Assembly: GCA_004299555.1 (NCBI GenBank)
Contig: SCQU01000017.1
Span: 1-64,000 of the forward strand
Length of the DNA stretch: 64,000 nucleotides
Reading direction: 5' to 3'
Origin: Rhodanobacteraceae bacterium
GTDB lineage: Bacteria; Pseudomonadota; Gammaproteobacteria; Xanthomonadales; Rhodanobacteraceae
Part shown: piece after piece, positions 1 to 8,974 of the stretch
How the letters are laid out: each line of letters opens with the position of its first letter
How positions within the stretch are numbered: the stretch's first letter is position 1
Program-made: the position numbers and the translations under genes
The notes under the pieces: generated by a model
The model's database searches: none
The model's input: only the letters and a program-made list of their open reading frames with translations
What the model was told of the DNA's origin: nothing

Positions 1-89
1 CCGGTCACGGGGCTCATCGATGGAGCCGAAACTATGTCGCGTCGAACGCGCGCACTTGCCCAGAAAAACTGACTCTTGAGAACATCACC

Positions 90-944
90 CTACATAGTCG
101 GGCGCGCTACATAGTGCGGCAAGGTGTGCGCGCTGATCGGCTTCTCGATCCCCGCGCGCCCGCGTGCGGTCTTGATGGCCCGCGCCAGGATCGCGTCGTC
201 GAAGCGGTGTCGTCGCTCCGCCCCGTCGAGCGGGCCGATGGATCGGCGTATGGAGGGAAACACGAACTGCCAGCCGAACTCGCGTGCGGCGCGCGGGTAC
301 TTGCGGCCCAGCGCGTGGCGCAATCGGGTTGCGCCGAAGCCTGCCGCCAGATCCTGCTGGTGCAGCGATCGCGCCCGTTCAATTTCACGTCGCAGAGGTT
401 CGACCAGCGAACGCGGCAGCATCGTGTGCCTGTCCTTGCCGCCTTCGCCGTCACGCACCGTAATCTCGTTGCGCGCGAAATCCACGTCCTTCACGCGCAG
501 CCGGAGACATTCCACCAGGCGCATCCCTGTACCGTACAACAGGTTAGCCAACAGCCATGGCCAGCCACATTGTGGCCAGTAGCCGGCGTGTCTTCGCCTG
601 CGACAGCACCACGGGCAACCGCCGTGGCCGCTTCGCACGCACCACGTCCTCCATCCACGGGGGTCGATACCCAGCACTTCGCGATACAGGAACAGCAGCG
701 CGGAAAGCGCCTGGTTCTGCGTACTCGCGGTCACAGCGCGCCGCACGGCGAGGTCGGACAGGAACCGCGCGACCTCGTGTGCACCCCTCTCGCGAGGGTG
801 GTGCTTGCCATTGGCCAGGATGAACCGGCGGATCCATCCGGTGTAGGCCTGCTCCGTTTGCAAGCTGTAGTGTTTGAACCGCAAACGCTCGCGGACGGTA
901 TCCAACAGGCGCGGTGCGGGCACCTCCGCGGCTCCGGCCTTTAC
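90..944 (-). pseudogene. intI: Integron integrase (IntI-type tyrosine recombinase) remnant
   Basis: Reading on the minus strand, the N-terminal core-binding part (LLDTVRERLRFKHYS, then TQNQALSALLFLYREVLG) is typical of IntI integrases, as is the block WQFVFPS within the IntI-specific insert region. The reading frame is broken twice. At about 663 it moves to another frame, which carries EDVVRAKRPRRLPVVLS down to about 565. It then returns to the first frame at LLANLLYGTGMR, about 554. The C-terminus ends at HTLPHYVA, where family members have HTLRHSFAT, so the HxxR arginine is changed to proline. The final GH and Tyr motifs are missing, because bases 1-89 do not encode them. The protein cannot be active. 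No clear start codon was found, and the 5' end runs into an unrelated fragment. I saw no attC array beside it. Confidence 0.85.
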
Positions 945-956
945 TCCCCCGGCACA

Positions 957-1101
957 AGCAGCATGACCGCACTGCGTGCCAGAATCCCAGCGGCATAACG
1001 CTGCGGTGCTGACGGTCGCTGTACAGCCACTGCAACACCAACCTGCCGTAGGAAACGACCTGGCACACCAACCCCAATGCAAACCAGAAAGCACCGTTCA
1101 A
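957..1101 (-). pseudogene. Fragment of LAB_N (lipid-A biosynthesis N-terminal) domain protein
   Basis: The frame encodes FWFALGLVCQVVSYGR followed by LQWLYSDRQHRSV and PLGFW. This fits the small membrane LAB_N domain, whose members have the pattern W..GF.GQ....R...QW..SER..RSV.P..FW. About 48 of the usual 70 or so residues are present; the frame then runs into unrelated sequence. The fragment lies directly before the degraded integron integrase and in a different frame from it, so a deletion or recombination event probably joined the two. The only in-frame start is a weak TTG at 1101. Confidence 0.55.
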
Positions 1102-1343
1102 AATCAGAGACCTTGCTGTTTGCGTATTGCACTGACGCCGGCCACGGATTCGGGAGCATGCTGACCGGGGCGGTGAAGCGGTATGGGTAATATCACCGTG
1201 AGCGCTGCAATAAGCCGTAGTGGAGTTTCGGGTCTGTGTGTGACGACGGTCACTCTTGACCCGCTACGCGAAACGGTCCCTCTCCAGAGAAGGAGAGGGA
1301 CCTCGTGGCGCAGAACGTAGGGTCTGGCCGAATTGTCCGAAGA

Positions 1344-1715
1344 TTAATCGGCGTTCGGACCTTCGACCGAATTTTCAAGTACCGTGCCGGTCTTCGCGTC
1401 GACGCCTACTTCATGCGTAACGCCGGCAGTGTTCTTGACATCGAAGGAGTAGCGAAGTCCGCTGCCGCCCTTCTCCTTCTCCAGTTCCTCGGTCACGATC
1501 TTGCCCGGGTAGGTCTTCATCGCGGTTGCCCTGGCTTGCTGGAGGGAAACGCGTGCGTCCTTCAGGTACTGCGAACCATCAAGTTTCTTCGTGCCGTGCA
1601 TGGATTGCATGGCCTGCATGGATTGTCCTGTGGACGCAAACGCAGGCACGCCTGTGACCGCCAATGCGAGAGCTGTCGCGCCAATAATGCACATCATTGC
1701 CTTGCTTGCAGTCAT
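1344..1715 (-). CDS. PepSY domain-containing secreted protein
   Basis: A 123-residue protein. Residues 1-28 form a signal peptide (charged start, hydrophobic core, cleavage near AFAS). A short Met/Gln-rich linker follows (QSMQAMQSMHG), then a single PepSY domain with YLKDARVSLQQARATA and TYPGKIVTEELEKE, ending in the usual strand pattern (YSFDVKN, VGVDAKTGTV). PepSY domains are small exported modules linked to regulation or inhibition of periplasmic proteases and to metal-responsive loci. The start is supported by AAGGAG about 10 bases upstream of the ATG. It stands alone between pseudogenes, so its partner is unknown; the neighbouring metal-type efflux cluster is suggestive only. Confidence 0.8.
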   Translation of the reverse strand: MTASKAMMCIIGATALALAVTGVPAFASTGQSMQAMQSMHGTKKLDGSQYLKDARVSLQQARATAMKTYPGKIVTEELEKEKGGSGLRYSFDVKNTAGVTHEVGVDAKTGTVLENSVEGPNAD

Positions 1716-2066
1716 GATTGTTGATCTCCTTTGCCGTTTTACTGAATACCTGTTATGTATGGGACAGGCTATCCAGACTGCCTTAGGTGAGCCTTAGCAA
1801 CACGTGGCCACAAGCGAGAGTATTTCTTGATCATTCATGTTCAATGCAATCGTTTCGTTGAGACCGACTACACGTGCATCCTTCCTCGTAATTCGACGGG
1901 CGGCAGCAACTTGAAAGCGGCAACAAGCAACAACACGAGTGCGTGGAGCCTGACCACGGACCCGCCCCGCAAACACACCGCGATTGCAATTCATCCACCA
2001 GTCCAACCAAGTGCGTCACGCTCCGGATGAAACCTCGGGACGGCCGATGCAGCGAATACGACCTTG
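1716..2066. other. Non-coding stretch, no gene seen
   Basis: This interval lies between the PepSY gene and the asparagine synthetase remnant. Its open frames are short and have no recognisable protein pattern. The part nearest 1716 must contain the promoter of the PepSY gene, but I could not fix clear -35 and -10 boxes. Confidence 0.5.
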
Positions 2067-2486
2067 CTATAACCGTGTTCGCCATTCGAGCCACTCGCTC
2101 AGGACAACGAGCGTCCATATGGCTTTGGCGTGGTCTCGTACGTGCGAACCGTGTTCGGACAGAAGTTGCAGAGCCACTTCGCTGTCGATCCCGACATCTC
2201 GCAATACCGGGGCCGATAATCGCGATCGGGCCCAGTCCAGCAGGGGTCCGCGTAACCAAGCCCCCAATGGGACCCCCAAACCACGCTTGCGCCGATTCAC
2301 GATCGGCTTCGGCAAGTAACCCGTGGCGTACCTTTTCAAAAATACCTTCGTGGTGAATCCGCGCACGCGCTCGGCCACCGGCAGCGTCGCGGCGAATTCG
2401 ATGACTTGCTGATCCAGGAATGGGGCCCTGACTTCCACCCCATAGCACATGCCGCCGCGGTCCGCCTTGGCCAGTATTGAATTGAG
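2067..2486 (-). pseudogene. C-terminal remnant of asparagine synthetase (AsnB type)
   Basis: About 139 residues match the C-terminal end of glutamine-dependent asparagine synthetases: LNSILAKADRGGM, then EVRAPFLDQQVIEFAATLP, a lysine-rich KRYATGYLPKPIV, GLGVPLGAWLRG, and a final AIWTLVVLSEWL. The whole N-terminal glutaminase domain and the ATP-pyrophosphatase SGGxDS loop are missing. The reading frame continues upstream to 2693 but those residues are not recognisable. A full AsnB has about 550-640 residues, so this is a truncated relic. It sits between the PepSY gene and the RND cluster and shows that the left part of the window has been rearranged. Confidence 0.75.
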
Positions 2487-2796
2487 TCGGTGTGGTTGGA
2501 GCAAGGCCGATGATTGTAGCCGCGTACAAGTGAAGTTCGGCTGCAGCGCATCATGCGGCCGATTGGGTTCCGTCAGTCTGGGTGCCGCACGCCGCTCGAT
2601 CAGATTGGACGTACCAGTCATCCGGCCGCGATGCTTCGAAGCGGCATCGCGTTTCGTAATCGGATGCATCATGTCCCTTCTCCGTTGACACAAGCCGATC
2701 GCCGCCGCCGCAGTTGAGCGCCATGACTACTTCTCCGGGTTGCGGCGAGTTGCATGCTCAAACCGAATGATTGGTTGATCGGGCTGGCGGATACTC

Positions 2797-5700
2797 TTAT
2801 GCGCGCCCGTCAAATCTCAGCCAACGTGACGCCAGTACCGGCAGCACCAGCAAGTTGAGCGCGGTGGAAGTCGCCAGACCGCCCAGGATCACCGCCGCCA
2901 TCGGACCTTCGATTTCGTTGCCGGGCGCCCCTGCGGTCAGCGCCAGCGGCGCCAGCCCGAGCGCGGTCACCAGCGCAGTCATCAGGATCGGTATCAGGCG
3001 CTCGGACGCACCACGCTGCACGCTGGCCGTGTTCCACGGCAGACCTTCGACCTCCACCAGATGTCGATAGTGCGACACGAGCATGATCGAGTTGCGCACA
3101 CTGATACCGAACAGGGTCACGAAGCCGACCAGACCGCCCAGCGTCAGCGTGCCGCCCGTCAGCAACGCCACTGCCACGCCACCGACCAGCGCGAAGGGCA
3201 GGTTGACCGTCACCAGCGCAACCGTGCGCAGGCGACGCAGGGCAAGATACAGCAGCAACACGACACCGGCTGCCGCCAGCACGCTGTAGACAAGCAATTG
3301 GCGCGTGGCCGCGGATTGCGCGGCGGCATCTCCGCTGAATACCGGGAACACGCCGGCCGGCCAGTGCACGTCGTGTGCCAGCGCCTTGCGCGCACGCGCG
3401 ACGAACGCACCTGCGTTGACACCTTTAAGATTGACCGTGATCGCCTGTACGCGCAGCCCATCTTCGTGCTGGATCATGAAGCGGCCATCGGTCATCGACA
3501 GATCTGCAAGTTCCGACAGCGGCAACTGACGTCCATCCGGCGCCGCAATCCGCAATGCGCCGACAGCCGCCGGATCACGCCGCAGCGCGGGCGGCAGGAT
3601 CACCGTAACATCGAATACGCGGTCACCATCGAGCACCTGACCGACGCGCGCGCCGGCGTAGGCCGCCTCCAGCTCATTCAGCACATCGCCCGGCGCGATA
3701 CCGTTACGCGCCAGTGCGGCGTTGCGCAGCCGAATCGAAAGCTGGGGCTCGCCTTGCGGCGCCTGCACCTGCACGTTGGTTGCGCCGGGCAGTTTCGACA
3801 ACACCGCGGCGGCCTCGCTCGCCTTGCGATCGATCTGGTCGAGATCGTTGCCGTAGACGTTTACCACCACCGGCGCGGTAAAACCGGACAGGGTTTCCTG
3901 GATACGCTCGGTCAAGAACGTATTGACCGAAAAACTGGCGCCTGCAAACGCTGCCAATGCATGCCGGATCTGATCCAGCGCACGTTGTTGGCCCGCACCG
4001 GAAAGCGGCTTCAGTTCCACCTCGAATTCGTTGGCGAACACGGGCGATGGATCGGCGATGCGGCTGGCCCGGCCGGTGCGCTGCGCGACCGAACGCACCC
4101 CGGGTATCGCGAGCAGTGCGTGGGTGACGTGTGTGCCCAGACCTTGCGAAGCCTGCAGCGATGCGCCGGGAGCAAGTCGCATGTGCACGATGTAATGGCC
4201 CTCGTGCAGTTGCGGCAGGAATTCGCCTTGCAAGAACGGCAGCGTAACCAAGGCCGCGATGCACAACAGCGCAACCGCAACGATCAGCGCGCGCGGATGC
4301 CGCCCGACCCGCGTCAACCATCGCAGGTACTGGTGTTTCAGCCAGGCCTGGACACGCGGTTCGGGCGACTCCTGGGCGCCGCGCAACAGGGTCATTGCCA
4401 ACGCCGGCGTCACGGTCAGCGCAACCGCCAGCGAGGCCATGATGGCGGCGATATAGGCGATGCCCAGCGGCGCGAACAAACTGCCCGCCACACCCGACAG
4501 CGTCAATACGGGTACGAACACGAGCGCAACGATGAATGTGGCGTAGATCACCGCACCGCGCACTTCCAGCGATGCGGCCAGCACCACCTCTCCGGCGGGC
4601 AATGGCGTTGCCCTCGAGCGGTTCAGGCGCAGCCGGCGCATGATGTTCTCGACATCGATGATTGCATCATCGACAACCTCACCGATGGCAATGGCCAGCC
4701 CGCCGAGCGTCATGGTGTTGAGGCCAAAGCCGAAGCGCTCCAGCACCACCACCGCCGCCAACAGCGACAGCGGAATCGCCACTGCCGAGATCATTGCCGC
4801 GCGCGCATTGCGCAGAAGCAGGAACAGCACCACGATCACCAGCGCTGCGCCGATCAGCAGTGCATTGCGAAGATGGCCAACGGCGGCGCTGATGAAATTG
4901 GCCGGGCGGAACAACGCTGGATACAGCTTGACGTGCTGTACGCGCAGTGCCGGGCCGAGTCCCTGCAACTTGTGTTCGAGCGCGTTCGTCACGCGCACGG
5001 TATCGGCGCCGTACTGCTCGCTGATGACCAGCATGACACCCGGCTTGCCCATGATCGAAGCTGCACCGGTCGCCGGCGCGCCCCCGTTGATCACGTTGGC
5101 GACATCCCCGAGGCGCAACACCGAACCATCGTGTTCGCGCAGCGCCACCGCGGCGATCGCCGCGGGCGTCAGCGGTGCCCCCATGGGTGCCAGCACGATT
5201 CGTTGATTGTCGTTCTCGACAAAACCCGCGCCGGTGTTGCCGGTGGCGCGCCGGGCCGCCGCGATCACCTCCTGGAATGACAGCCCGTAGCGTGCCAGTG
5301 CGCCGGGATGAATCTGGATCTGCAATTGCCGCACGACCCCACCGAATACGCTCACGTCCGACACGCCCGGCACCGCCAGCAATTGCGGCTTGATCGTCCA
5401 GTCGGCCAGCGTGCGCAGTTGCATCGGCGTCAACGTCGACGAGGTCATGCCGATCGTGAGCACGATGCCGGCCGAGGATGACAGCGGCAGCAAAACCGGC
5501 GCATGCACCGTGGCCGGCAAGTCTGGCGCGGCGCGCTGGATACGCTCACTGACGGTCTGCCGCAAGCGGGTCAGATTGCTGCCGGCGCGGAAGGTCAGTG
5601 TGATCGCCGACAAGCCCTGGATCGATTTCGAGCGCATCCCGGCAAGGTTGTTCGCGCCCGACAAGGCGTTTTCCAGCGGCTGGGTGACGAGCGTCTCGAC

Positions 5701-5880
5701 TTGCTCCGGTGTAAACCCCGGCGCTTCCGTCTGCACGATGGCCTGCGGTGGCGCAAACTCGGGGAATACGTCCAGCCGTGCGTGACCCAGCGCGAGCCAT
5801 CCATACGCGGTGGCCAACACTGCCAGTGCGATCATCACGCCGCGCAGCCGCACGGCGAGGCCAATGATGGCACTCAACAT
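2797..5880 (-). CDS. Efflux RND transporter permease (CusA/CzcA, heavy-metal-type)
   Basis: A 1027-residue inner-membrane proton-driven pump, the normal length for the family. The first membrane segment is near residues 9-27. The periplasmic start, DVFPEFAPPQAIVQTEAPGFTPEQVE, is typical of the HME branch. The central membrane part holds GEVVDDAIIDVEN, the charged fourth-helix motif that carries protons. The C-terminal half repeats the fold and ends in a membrane bundle (GFVTLFGISVRNSIMLVSHY). It begins 57 bases after the adaptor gene, at an ATG at 5880. The fourth-helix motif differs from the classic CusA and CzcA sequences, so the cargo (Cu, Zn, Co or another metal) cannot be named. It is the pump of a tripartite system with the two genes before it. 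Confidence 0.93.
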   Translation of the reverse strand: MLSAIIGLAVRLRGVMIALAVLATAYGWLALGHARLDVFPEFAPPQAIVQTEAPGFTPEQVETLVTQPLENALSGANNLAGMRSKSIQGLSAITLTFRAGSNLTRLRQTVSERIQRAAPDLPATVHAPVLLPLSSSAGIVLTIGMTSSTLTPMQLRTLADWTIKPQLLAVPGVSDVSVFGGVVRQLQIQIHPGALARYGLSFQEVIAAARRATGNTGAGFVENDNQRIVLAPMGAPLTPAAIAAVALREHDGSVLRLGDVANVINGGAPATGAASIMGKPGVMLVISEQYGADTVRVTNALEHKLQGLGPALRVQHVKLYPALFRPANFISAAVGHLRNALLIGAALVIVVLFLLLRNARAAMISAVAIPLSLLAAVVVLERFGFGLNTMTLGGLAIAIGEVVDDAIIDVENIMRRLRLNRSRATPLPAGEVVLAASLEVRGAVIYATFIVALVFVPVLTLSGVAGSLFAPLGIAYIAAIMASLAVALTVTPALAMTLLRGAQESPEPRVQAWLKHQYLRWLTRVGRHPRALIVAVALLCIAALVTLPFLQGEFLPQLHEGHYIVHMRLAPGASLQASQGLGTHVTHALLAIPGVRSVAQRTGRASRIADPSPVFANEFEVELKPLSGAGQQRALDQIRHALAAFAGASFSVNTFLTERIQETLSGFTAPVVVNVYGNDLDQIDRKASEAAAVLSKLPGATNVQVQAPQGEPQLSIRLRNAALARNGIAPGDVLNELEAAYAGARVGQVLDGDRVFDVTVILPPALRRDPAAVGALRIAAPDGRQLPLSELADLSMTDGRFMIQHEDGLRVQAITVNLKGVNAGAFVARARKALAHDVHWPAGVFPVFSGDAAAQSAATRQLLVYSVLAAAGVVLLLYLALRRLRTVALVTVNLPFALVGGVAVALLTGGTLTLGGLVGFVTLFGISVRNSIMLVSHYRHLVEVEGLPWNTASVQRGASERLIPILMTALVTALGLAPLALTAGAPGNEIEGPMAAVILGGLATSTALNLLVLPVLASRWLRFDGRA

Positions 5881-5937
5881 GGGCGATCGACGCTGGAGTG
5901 GGCGGATGGAGACGCCGCCATGGGCTCGGGAGCCACC

Positions 5938-6933
5938 TCAGTCATCATCGTCTCCGGCGGGTTGGGTACCGGGTGGCGGCAGCAATTCCTGCGACAGCAA
6001 CAGCTCGCCCCCGCGCACCACCACACGTTCGCCGGCATGGAATCCACTGGATTGAAACCAGCCGGTTGCCGTACGTGCAGTCTGCGCGAGCGGACGACGC
6101 TGAAAATGTCCGGCCCCGGTGTCGACGTAGACCCAGGGTTGACCGGCGTACCAGATCACCGCCGCATCGGGCACGATGACGCCACGGCGCGTCGGCGTGC
6201 CCTGCGGCACCGTGGCCGTCAGCCGCTGCCCGATACGCAGCCCGGCGGCCTCGGTGCGATAGAAATAGGTCGACCCTTGCACGACCGCATCGGTACGCGG
6301 CGATGGTCCCAGCAGGCTCGCCGGCACGGTCTCACCATCTTTTGTCTGGATGCGTATGGTGCCGGCGGCCGGCGATTTGCTGCCCACCGGCAGCACGACC
6401 GCGAGCAACGTGGCACCACCGTCGGCATAGTCGTCCAGCGCCTGCACACCGCGGGCCACCAGAGCTGTCAATGTCGTGCCCCACTGCGTGCGTGCGCCGC
6501 TCCGCGCGGCGGCATAATTTGCAGCCGCCGCAACCTGTTTCGCGTGCGCGGCGGAAGCGGCCGCTTCGGCCACCTGCACAGCGTGTAGCGCCGCATTGCC
6601 GCCGTGACGGTAAAGCTCACGCAAGCGTCGCGCCTCCGTGGCGTCCGCATGCGACTGCGTCACTGCGGCATCCAGCGCGGCACGCTCGCCTTGCAGTTGT
6701 GCGGAAAGTGTCAATAAAGGCTGCGGATCGAGCACCGTGGCGATCCCCTGCACCTGCGGGGCATGGCAAGATGCTATTAGCGGTGCGACCTTGATGCCGC
6801 TTGCCGTCACACTCGCCGGCGACAGCGTGACCGTGATGACCACTGTTGCGCCCGGCGCCGGGGCGGCGATCACCAGCGGCAACAGGTACAACACCGCGAT
6901 TCGCGCATCGCGCCACTTAAAATTCGTCGACAT
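5938..6933 (-). CDS. Efflux RND periplasmic adaptor (membrane fusion protein)
   Basis: A 331-residue adaptor linking the RND pump to the outer-membrane channel. A hydrophobic segment (AVLYLLPLVIAAPAPGA) near residues 11-27 is a signal or anchor. The middle is an Ala-rich helical hairpin (VAEAAASAAHAKQVAAAANYAAA), and the C-terminal beta domains hold GQRLTATVPQGT and DAAVIWYAGQPWVYV. I chose the ATG at 6933 rather than the longer open frame because a G-rich ribosome site precedes it. This start overlaps the end of the TolC-like gene by 17 bases, which suggests coupled translation. The acidic tail GDDDD at the C-terminus is unusual. No His-rich metal-binding stretch is seen. Confidence 0.88.
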   Translation of the reverse strand: MSTNFKWRDARIAVLYLLPLVIAAPAPGATVVITVTLSPASVTASGIKVAPLIASCHAPQVQGIATVLDPQPLLTLSAQLQGERAALDAAVTQSHADATEARRLRELYRHGGNAALHAVQVAEAAASAAHAKQVAAAANYAAARSGARTQWGTTLTALVARGVQALDDYADGGATLLAVVLPVGSKSPAAGTIRIQTKDGETVPASLLGPSPRTDAVVQGSTYFYRTEAAGLRIGQRLTATVPQGTPTRRGVIVPDAAVIWYAGQPWVYVDTGAGHFQRRPLAQTARTATGWFQSSGFHAGERVVVRGGELLLSQELLPPPGTQPAGDDDD

Positions 6934-8356
6934 CGATCGCCCCCGGAGAGCCTGAATCGGACGAAGCGGAGATCGCGTTTGCCGCGGGCACTGACGGCAG
7001 TTTCGAACCAGGCCACAGCGGGCGTTGCAAGGCGTCTTCGAGTCGGGCAAGTGCATTCAATGTGGCGGACAAGGCGTCCTGCGCCGCGAGCGCGGCGGTG
7101 GCGGAAGCGACTTGCGCGGTGAGTTCGGCGAGATGACTGGCTTGCCCGGCCTTGCGCATTGCCGCAGCGCGCACGGCGGTCTTCTTGGCCGTGGCCGCAG
7201 CGGCCGCCATGCTTTGCCAGGCTGCGTAGCGCTCGGCGTAGGCGGCACGCGTTGCATCCAGTTGGTTGAGAATCAGCGCCTGTCTTGCGGTGACCGCGGC
7301 CGCGGCTTCGTCGCGCGCTGCGGCCGCAGCACGGATGCGCGCACCGGCGCCGTGGAACAATGGCAACTCGACGTTGATGCCGAAGGTGAATTTGCGCTGG
7401 CCCTGATCGTAGAGATAACCCGGCGCCACACTCGTGGTCGGGTAACGCCTGCCGGCGGCGAGGCGCAATTGCGCGGCCGCCGCGCGGTAACGCGCCAACA
7501 ATGCGGCCAGATCGAGGCGGTTCCAGGCCGCGTCCTTCGCCAGTGCCTCGGGCGGCAGTGCCGCAGGCTCGGGGGGTGATTCAAGCCCGGGCCAATCCAA
7601 TGTCACCGCATTCAACGCGGTCTCGGGCACGCCCACGGCGGCCGCGAGCGCATGTTCGGCCGCGACGCGTTGGGCCCGCCGGGTGGCGAGATCAGACGCG
7701 GCGCGTTGCGCATCGAGTTGTGCGGCAAGCCGGGCACCACGACCGTCTTCGCCTGCGGCGACACGCCGCTGCACGGCAGCCAGATACTCCGCATCGTCTT
7801 GCGCGACAACCTGTGCCAGTGCCTGCGCGCGTCGCGCCAGCAGGACCTCACGCAGCGCTGCCAATGTCTGCACCCGACTATGCCACACCGCCAGCGCTTC
7901 CTGATCCCGCGCCGATTGCGATTCCGCGGCGGCCACATCCCGCCGCGCGGCGGCTTCTCCGGGGTGCAGCAGGGGCAACAGCAGCGCCACGCCGACCGTC
8001 CAGGGCGATGTTCCCGCAAGGCCGCTGAACACCTTTTCCGGACTGAGTTCAAGCGTGGGATTGGCGCGCTGCGCGGACAACACGGCGTCGGCCGCGGCAC
8101 GCGCAGCGGCAGCATGCGCCTGCGTCAGGGCTGGATTGAAGTACCATCCGGCAACCACCATGCGGTCGGGCGTCCATGGTACTTTCGCGTTCCCGGATAG
8201 CCCAAGGCGCAATTCGGCCGCGCCAAGGCCCGGGTCATCGAGCCGTCGCGCAGCGATCGCATGTGCGTTGGCCTGGGGGTTGAGCGGCCGCGGTGCCGGA
8301 ACCGTGGCGCACGCGCCCAGGGTCAATGCCAACAAACCAGCCACCGCGAGGTTCAT
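6917..8356 (-). CDS. TolC-family outer-membrane efflux lipoprotein
   Basis: A 479-residue protein with a short signal peptide and lipobox (LTLGAC, Cys at residue 16), so it is probably lipid-anchored in the outer membrane. The rest is Ala- and Arg-rich helix, with two related halves typical of the TolC barrel and tunnel. One half holds PTLELSPEKVFSG and GVALLLPLLHPGE; the other holds APGYLYDQGQRKFTFGINVELPLFHG, the usual TolC-family marker before the second hairpin. It lies first in the pump genes, 104 bases after the DUF2127 gene, and overlaps the adaptor. Its role is the exit duct of the RND system. Confidence 0.9.
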   Translation of the reverse strand: MNLAVAGLLALTLGACATVPAPRPLNPQANAHAIAARRLDDPGLGAAELRLGLSGNAKVPWTPDRMVVAGWYFNPALTQAHAAAARAAADAVLSAQRANPTLELSPEKVFSGLAGTSPWTVGVALLLPLLHPGEAAARRDVAAAESQSARDQEALAVWHSRVQTLAALREVLLARRAQALAQVVAQDDAEYLAAVQRRVAAGEDGRGARLAAQLDAQRAASDLATRRAQRVAAEHALAAAVGVPETALNAVTLDWPGLESPPEPAALPPEALAKDAAWNRLDLAALLARYRAAAAQLRLAAGRRYPTTSVAPGYLYDQGQRKFTFGINVELPLFHGAGARIRAAAAARDEAAAAVTARQALILNQLDATRAAYAERYAAWQSMAAAAATAKKTAVRAAAMRKAGQASHLAELTAQVASATAALAAQDALSATLNALARLEDALQRPLWPGSKLPSVPAANAISASSDSGSPGAIDVDEF

Positions 8357-8460
8357 GGCGCGACTTTAGTGCGCTGGACATGACGAACGCGGCTCGATTC
8401 GATGACAATTCTGTCATCTTGAGGCCGCCCCGCAACTGGCCACCAATCATGCGTTATCGG

Positions 8461-8955
8461 CTACGGCTTGCGTCGACGGCTTTTCACGTACCACCATTCG
8501 CGCCAGATCAAGAGCACGATTGCGATATCGACGGCGGTCAACACGTAAAGCGGTGCTGACGGCGCGAGAAACAGCCGATGGATCTGGTAGCCGATGAACG
8601 CTGCAAGCAACAGCAATGCGACTGGATAAGACCGACGCAGCCCACGCAGCAGGCCAGCCACCAGGCCGACCTTCACCAGCCCGTGCGCCAGCAGATAGGC
8701 GGCCGCAAAATGCCGTGTGCCGACGGACAGGTTTCGCGCCATGTGGGTAAGAAGGTTCGCAACGAAATCGCGCGGATCTTCGGCCAGCTCGGCGCGGGTC
8801 AATAACGCAACGGCGCGCCGGATCTCGGGTCGTGTGGTCAGGAACAAGGCCATGCCGCCGATGATTTCAACCACACCATCGAGCCCCTTGAGCAGGATGC
8901 CGACTTCATAAGCGCGGTGATACAGGGCTTTCGCGTCAAGCTTCATGAGCTTCAT
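8461..8955 (-). CDS. DUF2127 family membrane protein
   Basis: A 164-residue protein with about four hydrophobic segments (near residues 17-39, 82-104, 110-127 and 134-150). The start LYHRAYEVGILLKGLDGVVEIIGG and the central HFAAAYLLAHGLVKVGLVAGLL fit the DUF2127 family, inner-membrane proteins of unknown function. It begins 19 bases after the sensor kinase gene and is followed by the efflux genes, so it is probably in the same transcript. Co-transcription suggests an accessory role in metal stress, but this is inference only. Confidence 0.8.
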   Translation of the reverse strand: MKLMKLDAKALYHRAYEVGILLKGLDGVVEIIGGMALFLTTRPEIRRAVALLTRAELAEDPRDFVANLLTHMARNLSVGTRHFAAAYLLAHGLVKVGLVAGLLRGLRRSYPVALLLLAAFIGYQIHRLFLAPSAPLYVLTAVDIAIVLLIWREWWYVKSRRRKP

Positions 8956-8974
8956 GGCGGACCGAGCGAAAAAT

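Noticed and set aside
1595-1640. Short ATGGATTGCATGGCC-like repeats
   Set aside because: They only reflect the Met/Gln repeat in the linker of the PepSY protein.
3061-5280. 739-residue open frame on the plus strand
   Set aside because: It lies fully inside the RND permease gene on the other strand and is composed of Arg, Gln and His without domains; a shadow of GC-rich codon use.
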